Below, piece by piece: positions 6,745-13,146 of a stretch of 14,580 bases of DNA. The DNA is taken from NCBI GenBank assembly GCA_028097785.1, contig JAOHFB010000016.1, forward strand, positions 1 to 14,580, written 5' to 3'. The DNA is from Candidatus Pelagibacter sp. Lineage in GTDB: Bacteria; Pseudomonadota; Alphaproteobacteria; Pelagibacterales; Pelagibacteraceae. Position numbers and translations under genes: made by a program. The notes under the pieces were generated by a model. The model had not been told where the DNA came from, did not search any database, and saw nothing but the letters and a program-made list of their open reading frames with translations. Positions within the stretch are counted from its first letter, which is position 1, and the number at the start of each line of letters is the position of its first letter.

Positions 6745-7932
6745 TTAAGAACGAAGTTTTTTTTTGTGATAATTAATAAATCTCTCTACATTTGATTTAT
6801 TAAATGTTTTGTTTTCCTCAAAAGAAACTTTTTTCATAGAGTAAGCAGAGCTTTTAGTTTGTCTAGACTCTATAATTACGTTTCCTTTATAAAGTTTGAG
6901 TTTAACAGAACCATTTACTTTATTCTTATTAAGATCAATAATTTTTTGAAGTTTAAATCTTTCTTTAGAGTCCCAATAACCATTATAAATTAATTCAGCA
7001 TATCTAGGCATTATTTGATCTTTTTTGTGCATAGTTTCTTTATCTAAAGTTACAGACTCGATGGCTCTATGTGCATGAATTAATAATGTTCCACCTGGTG
7101 TTTCGTATACTCCTCTAGATTTTATCCCAATAAATCTATTCTCTACTAAGTCCACTCTTCCAATTCCATTTTTACCAGCAAGCTGGTTAAGTTTTTCCAA
7201 TAGTTTTGATGGAGATAATTTTTTCCCATTAATTCCAATCGGATCGCTGTTTTTATAATTGATTGTTACAAAGCTTGGTTTATTCGGTGCCTTTTCAGGT
7301 GAAGTAGTTCTTTGAAAAATAAATTCAGGAGCAGATTTTTTTGGGTTTTCTAAAACTTTTCCCTCAGTTGATGTATGAAATAAATTATCATCCACTGAAA
7401 AAGGAGGGGCTCCTTTTTTATCTTTTGGAATATCTATTCCATGTTTTTTTGCATAATTAATTAAATCCGTTCGAGATTTTAGTTTCCAAATTCTCCACGG
7501 AGCAATTATCTTTATTTTAGGGCCAAAATAATGATACCCCAATTCAAATCTAACTTGGTCATTTCCTTTACCAGTTGCACCATGCGAAACTGCATAAGCT
7601 TTAAACTTTTTAGCAACTCTAATTTGATCTTTTGCAATAAGTGGTCTTGCTATGGATGTCCCTAATAAATAAACACCTTCATAAATTGCATGACCTCTGA
7701 TCATTGGATACACATAGTTTTTGACGAATGTATCTTTTAAGTCTTTAATAATAATATTTTTAACTCCAAACTTTTTTGCATTTGTTATAATTTTTTTTCT
7801 ATCAATTTCTTGACCAACATCAGCAGTGTAACAAATTACTTCTGCATCATAATTTTCTTGTAACCACTTCAAAATTATCGAGGTATCAAGGCCTCCAGAG
7901 TAAGCTAGAACAATTTTCTTTTTTGATTTCAT
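6745..7932 (-). CDS. argG: Argininosuccinate synthase
   Basis: ArgG joins citrulline and aspartate using ATP, the second-last step of arginine biosynthesis, in the cytoplasm. The chosen ATG at 7932 gives 395 residues beginning MKSKKKIVLAYSGGLDTS, matching the usual length and N-terminus of the short bacterial type. A start at 7962 would add ten residues and run into the ialB-like gene. The PP-loop ATP motif is AYSGGLDTS (residues 10-18) and the ATP/citrulline loop is SHGATGKGNDQVRFE (116-130). IGRVDLVENRFIGIKSRGVYETPGG is also conserved. The start lies four bases after the preceding stop codon with no Shine-Dalgarno sequence, so translation may depend on coupling. No argH or other arginine gene is adjacent. 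Confidence 0.98.
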   Translation of the reverse strand: MKSKKKIVLAYSGGLDTSIILKWLQENYDAEVICYTADVGQEIDRKKIITNAKKFGVKNIIIKDLKDTFVKNYVYPMIRGHAIYEGVYLLGTSIARPLIAKDQIRVAKKFKAYAVSHGATGKGNDQVRFELGYHYFGPKIKIIAPWRIWKLKSRTDLINYAKKHGIDIPKDKKGAPPFSVDDNLFHTSTEGKVLENPKKSAPEFIFQRTTSPEKAPNKPSFVTINYKNSDPIGINGKKLSPSKLLEKLNQLAGKNGIGRVDLVENRFIGIKSRGVYETPGGTLLIHAHRAIESVTLDKETMHKKDQIMPRYAELIYNGYWDSKERFKLQKIIDLNKNKVNGSVKLKLYKGNVIIESRQTKSSAYSMKKVSFEENKTFNKSNVERFINYHKKKLRS

Positions 7933-7936
7933 TAAA

Positions 7937-8449
7937 TTAACTACAAGCTTTTTTTGTAGCATTGTAAGCCTTAGTAAAGCCTAGCAAAGAATAATGGTCG
8001 ATTGTTTGAGAGCCTTGTTTATTGTAACCAGTGATCATAATTCTAGATCCTTTTTTCATTCTCTTAATCATTCTAAATTCAACCTTAGTATCTGCGATCC
8101 AAGCAAAACCTTGTTCTTTAATATCAAATTTGAATTTATTTTTTCCTGAAGTTGCGGTTACCAAATTATTGTTATTAAATTCATAGCCAGCAGTAACACT
8201 CACTTCATCAATAATTTGTTCAGCAGGTCTAAAGGCAATAAACAATTTTGCATCTCTTTTATTTGATTTTGGAGCTTGTAAAATTGGAGATGATTGGGCA
8301 AAACAAACTTTACCAGTAGCTTCTGTTACAACCATTGACTCCCAATCTTTATATTTACCAATTTTTTTTACCTCTTCTGCAGATAGTTGGCTGTAAGTAG
8401 CAATAAAAATTATTGGTAAAACCAGCAAAATTTTTTTAATTATGGACAT
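7937..8449 (-). CDS. IalB-like (invasion-associated locus B family) secreted protein
   Basis: A 170-residue protein with a clear signal peptide: basic MSIIKK, a hydrophobic core LLVLPIIFIATYS, and a likely signal peptidase site after SQLSA (about residue 24). The mature part begins with a KYKDWESMVV segment and has VCFAQSSP, AFRPAEQIIDEVSVTAGYEF, and a late GSRIMITGYNKQG element. These match the IalB family, which is common in alphaproteobacteria. Cys49 and Cys169 are the only cysteines and could form a periplasmic disulfide. In Bartonella the family is linked to erythrocyte invasion, but in free-living marine bacteria that role does not apply and the function is unknown. It overlaps the end of the aldo/keto reductase gene by ten bases. 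Confidence 0.87.
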   Translation of the reverse strand: MSIIKKILLVLPIIFIATYSQLSAEEVKKIGKYKDWESMVVTEATGKVCFAQSSPILQAPKSNKRDAKLFIAFRPAEQIIDEVSVTAGYEFNNNNLVTATSGKNKFKFDIKEQGFAWIADTKVEFRMIKRMKKGSRIMITGYNKQGSQTIDHYSLLGFTKAYNATKKACS

Positions 8450-9477
8450 GGATTTGGATAAATTGTTTGAACATTATTAATTTCTTTAATGACATCATCA
8501 GATAAATTTATGTTTACACTTTCTATATTTGTTTTCAACTGCTCCATTGTTGTTGCACCAATTATAACAGAAGTAACAAAAGGTTGAATTTCTAAAAATT
8601 TTAACGACATTTGAGCTAAGTCGAGACCATGTTTGTTAGCTATTTCATAATAAGCATCAACAGCCTTTTCTGTATTTGGTTTTGCGTATCTTGTCCAAAA
8701 ATCTGGATCTCTCTCAATTCTAGAATTTTTTGGCAATTGATTGTTTCTGTATTTTCCAGACAAGTAACCACTAGCTAATGGCGAATATGCTAAAAGACCT
8801 ATTTCATCTCTAATTGATATTTCGGCCAAACCAACCTCGTAAGTTCTATTTAGTAAGCTATACGGATTTTGAATAGACATCATTCTTGGTAATTTTTTTT
8901 CTTTTGATAACTCTAAATATTTAGAAACACCCCACGGTGTTTCATTTGACAAACCTACTTCTCTAATTTTTCCTGCATCTACAAATCTTTTAAGATTACC
9001 TAGAACATCTTCAAATTTATTCCATTCACCATTTTCTTTGTGTTCGTACCCAAGACGACCAAACATATTTGTATTTCTTTCAGGCCAGTGAAGTTGATAA
9101 AGATCGATATAATCTGTTTGTAATCTTTTTAAGCTATCATTAACAGCTTTGGTCATTTTATCTAAGCCATAGTTATTTCCACCACCTCTTAAATAAGCCC
9201 TCATAGGACCAGCAACTTTTGAAGCTAAAATAACCTTGTCTCTTTTTTTGGATTTTTTAAACCAGTTACCAATTATGATTTCTGTATGACCATAAGTTTC
9301 TTCTCTTGGTGGCACAGCATAAAGTTCTGCTGTATCCCAAAAATTTACTCCTTGATCAAGAGCGTAATCCATTTGTTCAAAACCTTCTTCTTGAGTGTTT
9401 TGTTCACCCCAAGTCATGGTACCGAGACAAATTGTACTTACATCAAGATCAGTATTACCTAGTTTTTTATAATTCAT
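8440..9477 (-). CDS. Aldo/keto reductase (Tas-like)
   Basis: A 345-residue NADPH-dependent aldo/keto reductase of the Tas type. The catalytic tetrad is visible: Asp48 and Tyr53 in NFWDTAELY, Lys87 in ILASKV, and His130 in LYQLHWPE. The opening YKKLGNTDLDVSTICLGTMTWGEQNT, the insertion after Tyr53 (AVPPREETYGHTE) and the terminal YPNPCP are typical of Tas proteins. C-terminal GYLSGKYR and VIIGATTMEQL contribute to cofactor binding in this family. The physiological substrate is not predictable. This is the first gene of the minus-strand run to 4084, and the 83-base gap ahead of it probably carries its promoter. Confidence 0.95.
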   Translation of the reverse strand: MNYKKLGNTDLDVSTICLGTMTWGEQNTQEEGFEQMDYALDQGVNFWDTAELYAVPPREETYGHTEIIIGNWFKKSKKRDKVILASKVAGPMRAYLRGGGNNYGLDKMTKAVNDSLKRLQTDYIDLYQLHWPERNTNMFGRLGYEHKENGEWNKFEDVLGNLKRFVDAGKIREVGLSNETPWGVSKYLELSKEKKLPRMMSIQNPYSLLNRTYEVGLAEISIRDEIGLLAYSPLASGYLSGKYRNNQLPKNSRIERDPDFWTRYAKPNTEKAVDAYYEIANKHGLDLAQMSLKFLEIQPFVTSVIIGATTMEQLKTNIESVNINLSDDVIKEINNVQTIYPNPCP

Positions 9478-9560
9478 TATGCTTTTTGTTCAATTTGGAT
9501 ATTTTAAATCTTTTAAGGCATCTTGAATAATTAGTAAAAGACTATTATATAGTACTTATT
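9478..9560. promoter_or_regulatory. Divergent promoter region with a shared palindromic -10 area
   Basis: The gap separates the divergent aldo/keto reductase and Bax-inhibitor-like genes. The sequence ACTATTATATAGT (9541-9553) is an interrupted palindrome. On the + strand, TTGAAT (9523-9528) and TATATA (9546-9551) are 17 bases apart. On the - strand the same palindrome reads as a perfect TATAAT (complement of 9544-9549), but I see no good -35 for it. It could be a shared -10 area or an operator; both readings are inference. Confidence 0.4.
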
Positions 9561-10322
9561 ATGGAATTTGATAAAAACGGAATATTAAATAGAGCTAAAG
9601 CAGCTCAACAAACAGCAGTTGTAATGGATGAAGGCTTAAGAGCCTACATGCTAAAAGTTTATAATTACATGGCAACTGGAATTTTATTAACAGGAATAGT
9701 TGCACTTCTTACATTTAAAATGTCAGTAGTTACAAATGATGCAGGATCTATTGTGGGTCTAACATCAGTTGGTAATTCAATTTATATGTCTGGATTAAAA
9801 TGGCTTGTGATGTTGGCACCTTTAGGAATAGTTTTTTATATGAGTTTTGGAATAAATAAGATGAGCGCTTCAAAAGCACAAACTACTTTTTGGGTTTTTG
9901 CAGGATTAATGGGTTTGTCATTATCATCAATTTTATTAGTTTACACTGGCATGAGTGTAACAAGAGTTTTCTTTATATGTTCAGCAACTTTCGGAGCAAT
10001 GAGCATTTATGGCTACACAACTAAAAGAGATTTAACAAAACTTGGATCATTTTTAATGATGGGTTTAATCGGAATTATTATCGCATCAATTGTTAATATC
10101 TTCATGCAATCATCAATGATGTATTTTGTAATATCAATCTTAGGTGTTTTAATTTTTGTGGGCTTAACAGCTTATGACACTCAAAAAATTAAAAATATGT
10201 ATGCTGTAAGTGATACAGGCGAAGTCATGGGCAAAAAAGCTGTAATGGGTGCTCTTACACTTTACTTAGACTTTATAAACTTATTTATAATGTTGCTAAG
10301 ATTGTTTGGACAAAGAAGGTAA
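9561..10322 (+). CDS. Bax inhibitor-1/YccA family membrane protein
   Basis: A 253-residue membrane protein of the BI-1/YccA (UPF0005) family with a cytoplasmic N-terminal stretch (about 1-25) and about seven membrane helices. The family-typical segments are the LRAYMLKVYNYMATGI start of the first helix, FWVFAGLMGLSLSSILLVYTGMSV, FGAMSIYGYTTKRDLTKLG, and GLTAYDTQKIKNMY near the C-terminus. That last segment contains the conserved Asp thought to act in a pH-dependent calcium or proton latch in bacterial homologues. It is a single-gene unit and is convergent with the DUF2794 gene with only two bases between. The start codon lacks a Shine-Dalgarno sequence. Confidence 0.95.
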   Translation: MEFDKNGILNRAKAAQQTAVVMDEGLRAYMLKVYNYMATGILLTGIVALLTFKMSVVTNDAGSIVGLTSVGNSIYMSGLKWLVMLAPLGIVFYMSFGINKMSASKAQTTFWVFAGLMGLSLSSILLVYTGMSVTRVFFICSATFGAMSIYGYTTKRDLTKLGSFLMMGLIGIIIASIVNIFMQSSMMYFVISILGVLIFVGLTAYDTQKIKNMYAVSDTGEVMGKKAVMGALTLYLDFINLFIMLLRLFGQRR

Positions 10323-10324
10323 TC

Positions 10325-10669
10325 TTATTTTTGTAGCTTTTTCCAATTAGTATTTTTTAATAATACTTTAAGGTCAAAAGAGTTTTTTAAGATTTTTCCA
10401 CTGGTATCAGTTATCAAGTATCTAAGATTTTTATTCTTAGGCTTAAAGTTTTTGCAAATTTTATATAAAGCATTCTCTGCAGCATTTCTAAAGACACTAA
10501 AACTTACTTGTTTACTTGAGATACTTAAACCATAGTCTTTCCACGATCCTTCCGAGACCATTTTTGCATATAAATCTAAGATAATTTTTAGTTCTTCTTT
10601 TTCAAAAAATTGTTTTTCTTCTATTTGTTTGTGAGGATTATTGACAACTAGTTTTAAGTTATTAGGCAT
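10325..10669 (-). CDS. DUF2794 domain protein
   Basis: A 114-residue soluble protein. The segments FFEKEELKIILDLYAKMVSEGSWKDYGLS and VSFSVFRNAAENALYKICK, then a final beta-rich YLITDTSGKILKNSFDLKVLL, match DUF2794. That family is found mainly in alphaproteobacteria and is usually about this length. No function is established to my knowledge. Its start overlaps the end of yciB by eight bases, so it is co-transcribed with yciB and probably translationally coupled. The assignment is by remembered family consensus rather than by catalytic residues. Confidence 0.87.
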   Translation of the reverse strand: MPNNLKLVVNNPHKQIEEKQFFEKEELKIILDLYAKMVSEGSWKDYGLSISSKQVSFSVFRNAAENALYKICKNFKPKNKNLRYLITDTSGKILKNSFDLKVLLKNTNWKKLQK

Positions 10670-11213
10670 CCAATTTGTGTTTGTTGATTAATGGTATCTG
10701 AAAACCTGTAAAAACAATGGTTATTGGCAACATACCCCATACTTTAAAGTTTACCCAAAACTCCTCAGTTTGAGTTCTCCAGACACATTCATTTAATATT
10801 GCAAGACCAAAGAAAAAAAACATCCATCTTCTATTTAATAATTCCCAACCTAAATCTGAAAGTGGAATTGATTTACCCATAATCTTTTTTAATACAGGCT
10901 CTTTAGTAAAATATTTTCCAAAATATAAAGCTAAAGCAAAAATAATATTTATTATGGTTGGTTTGACGTAAATAAATATAGGATCATTAAAATAAATGGT
11001 TAAACCACCAAAAAATGTGATTAATATTCCACTTATTAATGGCATTGGAGGTATTTTTTTTTCAAAAAACCAAACAACAGCTAAAGCAACTAAAGTTGCA
11101 ACTATAAGTGGAGGAATAGCAACTGATAAATTTTTATCACTATTGTAGTAGTAGAAAAAAAATATAGCTAATGGTCCAAAATCTGTAACAAATTTTAAAA
11201 AAGATTTATTCAC
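10662..11213 (-). CDS. yciB: Septation protein A / YciB family inner membrane protein
   Basis: A 183-residue membrane protein of the YciB (IspZ, intracellular septation protein A) family, which in enterobacteria affects cell-envelope synthesis and division. It starts at GTG 11213, giving MNKSFLKFVTDFGPLAIFFFYY, the usual N-terminus. About five membrane helices are visible. Diagnostic segments are KPTIINIIFALALYFGKYF, then PLSDLGWELLNRRWMFFFFGLAILNECVWR with the conserved W-x3-NRRW and NExVWR motifs, and a final WVNFKVWGMLPITIVF helix. No Shine-Dalgarno sequence is clear. Paired with a DUF2794 gene and divergent from hspQ. Confidence 0.95.
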   Translation of the reverse strand: MNKSFLKFVTDFGPLAIFFFYYYNSDKNLSVAIPPLIVATLVALAVVWFFEKKIPPMPLISGILITFFGGLTIYFNDPIFIYVKPTIINIIFALALYFGKYFTKEPVLKKIMGKSIPLSDLGWELLNRRWMFFFFGLAILNECVWRTQTEEFWVNFKVWGMLPITIVFTGFQIPLINKHKLDA

Positions 11214-11299
11214 TCAAAAGATACTAACATATTTGACACATCACAAAACATTAATCTTTTTAGCATTGATTTTTATTTTTAAATACCCATACTAACAAT
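11214..11299. promoter_or_regulatory. Divergent yciB/hspQ promoter region with a heat-shock-like promoter for hspQ
   Basis: Ahead of hspQ, ATTGATT (11265-11271) and CCCATACT (11286-11293) are 14 bases apart. This resembles the sigma-32 (RpoH) layout of a TTGAAA-like -35 and a CCCCAT-like -10, which fits a heat-shock gene. The -10 ends six bases before the ATG. A perfect TTGACA (11233-11238) is also present but has no -10 at proper spacing. The 9-base sequence ATACTAACA occurs twice (11221-11229 and 11289-11297). Confidence 0.4.
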
Positions 11300-11620
11300 A
11301 TGCCAATTCAAAAAGCTAAATTCTCAATTGGAGATATCGTAAAACATAAACACTTCGAATTTAGAGGTGTAATATACGATGTAGATTTTGAATTTAATAA
11401 TTCTGAAGAATGGTATCAATCTATTCCAAAAAATGTGAGACCAAGAAAAGATCAGCCTTTTTATCATCTGTTAGCTGAAAATGACGAAATAACTTATGAA
11501 GCTTATGTTTCAGAACAAAATCTTCTTATGGATGACTCTGATGAGCCAATAAAACATCCTTTAATTGAAGAGATTTTTTCAGGAAAAAAAGGCTCTAGTT
11601 ATTTTAAAATGTCTAACTAA
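11300..11620 (+). CDS. hspQ: Heat shock protein HspQ
   Basis: A 106-residue HspQ homologue. In E. coli this small protein binds hemimethylated DNA in vitro and modulates proteolysis by Lon as a specificity factor. The family signature runs KFSIGDIVKHKHFEFRGVIYDVD, then EEWYQSIP, RKDQPFYHLLAE and YVAYVSEQNL-like (here TYEAYVSEQNLLMDDSDEPIKHP). The order and length match the family closely. The upstream sequence contains a possible RpoH-type promoter. It lies 163 bases before ccmC in the same orientation, but a hairpin-forming spacer separates the two, so co-transcription is uncertain. Confidence 0.96.
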   Translation: MPIQKAKFSIGDIVKHKHFEFRGVIYDVDFEFNNSEEWYQSIPKNVRPRKDQPFYHLLAENDEITYEAYVSEQNLLMDDSDEPIKHPLIEEIFSGKKGSSYFKMSN

Positions 11621-11689
11621 ACCTATCATTTTTCAAACACATTTAGCTCAAATCTAAGCCATATAAATTAATTAAATTAATCTCATATT

Positions 11690-11749
11690 CTGATCAAGAG
11701 TGTTAAACGTTAATTTCAAATCATTGTCTCCCTCTGCATTCTTGATCGG
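11690..11749 (+). other. Inverted repeat able to form a 13-bp hairpin upstream of ccmC
   Basis: CTGATCAAGAGTG (11690-11702) pairs with CATTCTTGATCGG (11737-11749), allowing two G-U pairs, with a 34-base loop. The rest of the 163-base hspQ-ccmC spacer (11621-11783) holds no gene I can see. There is no U-tract after the stem, so it does not look like an intrinsic terminator. It could be a leader element of the ccm operon, a small RNA, or an operator. Confidence 0.45.
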
Positions 11750-11783
11750 AAATCCTTTTCATACTAAACATCACTAATTAAAA

Positions 11784-12491
11784 ATGTTTAAACTATTTCA
11801 TCCAAACAAGATTTTTCAGATAACTTCTAAGGCTCCCAAATATGTTCTGATCTTATTTGTAATGGTGCTTTCAGTTGGATTAACTGAAGCGCTAATATTG
11901 TCGCCTGAAGATTATAAGCAAAGTGATGCTGTTAGAATTATGTATGTGCATGTTCCAGCTGCATGGATTTCTTTGGGTATTTTTTCAAGCATAACTTTTT
12001 TATCTATTAGTGGATTCATTTTTAAAAATAAGAATTTTTTTTTAATTGCAAAAAGTTTAGCACCTTCAGGATTTGTTTTTAATATTATTGCATTAGTGAC
12101 TGGTGCTATCTGGGGAAAGCCAACATGGGGAACTTGGTGGGCTTGGGACGCAAGAATAACTTCAATGTTAATATTAGCACTCTTTTATGCAATGTATTTA
12201 ATTTCATGGAGAATTTATGAAAGTGAAGAGAAGGTTTTTAAGATCACAACTTTTATTACCATACTAGGTATAATTAATGTTCCTATTATTAAATACTCCG
12301 TAGATTGGTGGAACACACTTCACCAACCAGCATCAATCAACATTTTATCAAAAAGCTCAATCCATTCATCAATGCTTTTTCCTTTACTAATAATGACTGC
12401 GGCATTTGCTCTTTTTTCATTGCTAATTTTTTTAATGAAATATAATACAGAACTGATAAAAATTAAAAATAAAGGCCTAGATAGACTATGA
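11784..12491 (+). CDS. ccmC: Cytochrome c maturation haem-handling protein CcmC
   Basis: CcmC, 235 residues with six membrane helices, forms the haem complex with CcmE in the system I cytochrome c maturation pathway. The tryptophan-rich haem-binding WWD domain is WGTWWAWDAR (115-124). The two flanking periplasmic histidines that ligate haem are visible as His56 in YVHVPAAW and His180 in WWNTLHQP. All expected functional residues are therefore present. There is no Shine-Dalgarno sequence before the ATG, and a weak TTGATC/TAAACA pair (11742 and 11765, 17-base spacer) lies just upstream. ccmA and ccmB, often the first genes of the operon, are not upstream here. The stop overlaps ccmD by ATGA. 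Confidence 0.97.
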   Translation: MFKLFHPNKIFQITSKAPKYVLILFVMVLSVGLTEALILSPEDYKQSDAVRIMYVHVPAAWISLGIFSSITFLSISGFIFKNKNFFLIAKSLAPSGFVFNIIALVTGAIWGKPTWGTWWAWDARITSMLILALFYAMYLISWRIYESEEKVFKITTFITILGIINVPIIKYSVDWWNTLHQPASINILSKSSIHSSMLFPLLIMTAAFALFSLLIFLMKYNTELIKIKNKGLDRL

Positions 12492-12715
12492 TAAACGAAT
12501 TACTTTTTATGAACGGATACGGAGCTTACGTATTGTCTGCTTTCGGTTTTACGCTTTTAAGTTTTTCAGCTCTATATTTGATTACAAAAGTTCAATTTAT
12601 TAAGGAACAAAATAAATTTGTAGCTAAATTTGGATCTCTAAATTCTGAAAAAGCTAAATCTGCAAAATCACAAAGAATAAATAAAGAAATTTTAGCTAAC
12701 GTCACAAACAATTAA
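12488..12715 (+). CDS. ccmD: CcmD, small haem exporter-associated protein
   Basis: A 75-residue protein with a single membrane helix (about residues 13-33) and a long basic cytoplasmic tail. In E. coli CcmD is needed to release holo-CcmE from the CcmABC complex. The opening FMNGYGAYVLSAFGFTLL carries the conserved MGGYGxYVWxA-like pattern of the family, although with substitutions. Its length is at the high end for CcmD. The ATGA overlap with ccmC and ten-base gap to ccmE, together with position, make the assignment secure despite low intrinsic similarity. Confidence 0.9.
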   Translation: MINELLFMNGYGAYVLSAFGFTLLSFSALYLITKVQFIKEQNKFVAKFGSLNSEKAKSAKSQRINKEILANVTNN

Positions 12716-12725
12716 CTTTTGAACC

Positions 12726-13145
12726 ATGTATGGTCGTAAAGTTAAATTAAGATTTTTGTTTGTAGTACTTATTTTAATTACTTTAATATTAACAACATTC
12801 CTTGTTTTAAAATCTCTTGAAGAAAACGTAGTATACTTTCAGTCACCATCAGAAATTAAAGCTTTATCAGAATTAGATAAAAAAAAAATTAGAGTTGGTG
12901 GGATGGTAAAAAAAGATTCTATTTCAATAAATTCCAGTGAACTTAAGTTTGTAATTACAGATTTTAAAAATGAAATAAATGTTACCTATACTGGAGCAAT
13001 CCCAAATCTTTTTGAAGAAGGGAAAGGGGTGGTTGCTGAAGGAGTTTTAAATGATCGAAATTTTTTTTCTGCTTCAAAAATTCTGGCAAAACATGATGAA
13101 AATTATATGCCTCCCGAAGTAAAACAAGCACTTGGAGAAAAGTAA
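12726..13145 (+). CDS. ccmE: Cytochrome c-type biogenesis haem chaperone CcmE
   Basis: CcmE, 139 residues, is a membrane-anchored periplasmic chaperone that receives haem from CcmC and passes it to CcmF. A short basic N-terminus and one membrane helix (about 8-28) precede an OB-fold domain with [31 protein letters not shown] and GVVAEGVL. The C-terminal haem-binding motif [13 protein letters not shown] contains the covalently haem-linked histidine (His123) and the nearby tyrosine (Tyr127). It is the HxxxY histidine type, not the cysteine variant known from some archaea and sulfate reducers. The stop is one base before the ccmF start. Confidence 0.97.
   Translation: MYGRKVKLRFLFVVLILITLILTTFLVLKSLEENVVYFQSPSEIKALSELDKKKIRVGGMVKKDSISINSSELKFVITDFKNEINVTYTGAIPNLFEEGKGVVAEGVLNDRNFFSASKILAKHDENYMPPEVKQALGEK
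13134..13137 (+). promoter_or_regulatory. Ribosome binding site for ccmF
   Basis: GGAG lies inside the end of ccmE, nine bases before the ccmF ATG at 13147. It is one of the few recognisable Shine-Dalgarno sequences in this window and supports that start. Confidence 0.5.
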
Positions 13146-13146
13146 G

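Noticed and set aside
7933..7962. Longer argG start at 7962
   Set aside because: It adds ten residues not typical of ArgG and overlaps the ialB-like gene; the ATG at 7932 gives the usual N-terminus.
9306..9530. Plus-strand open frame of 74 codons opposite the aldo/keto reductase
   Set aside because: It is antisense to the catalytic Asp/Tyr region of the reductase and has no features of its own.
10308..10345. Possible terminator between the BI-1 and DUF2794 genes (AAGA...TCTT followed by ATTTTTG)
   Set aside because: The stem is only four base pairs and lies within coding ends; too weak to call.
11221..11297. Direct repeat ATACTAACA upstream of hspQ as a regulator site
   Set aside because: Nine-base AT-rich repeats are expected by chance here; kept only as a note in the promoter entry.
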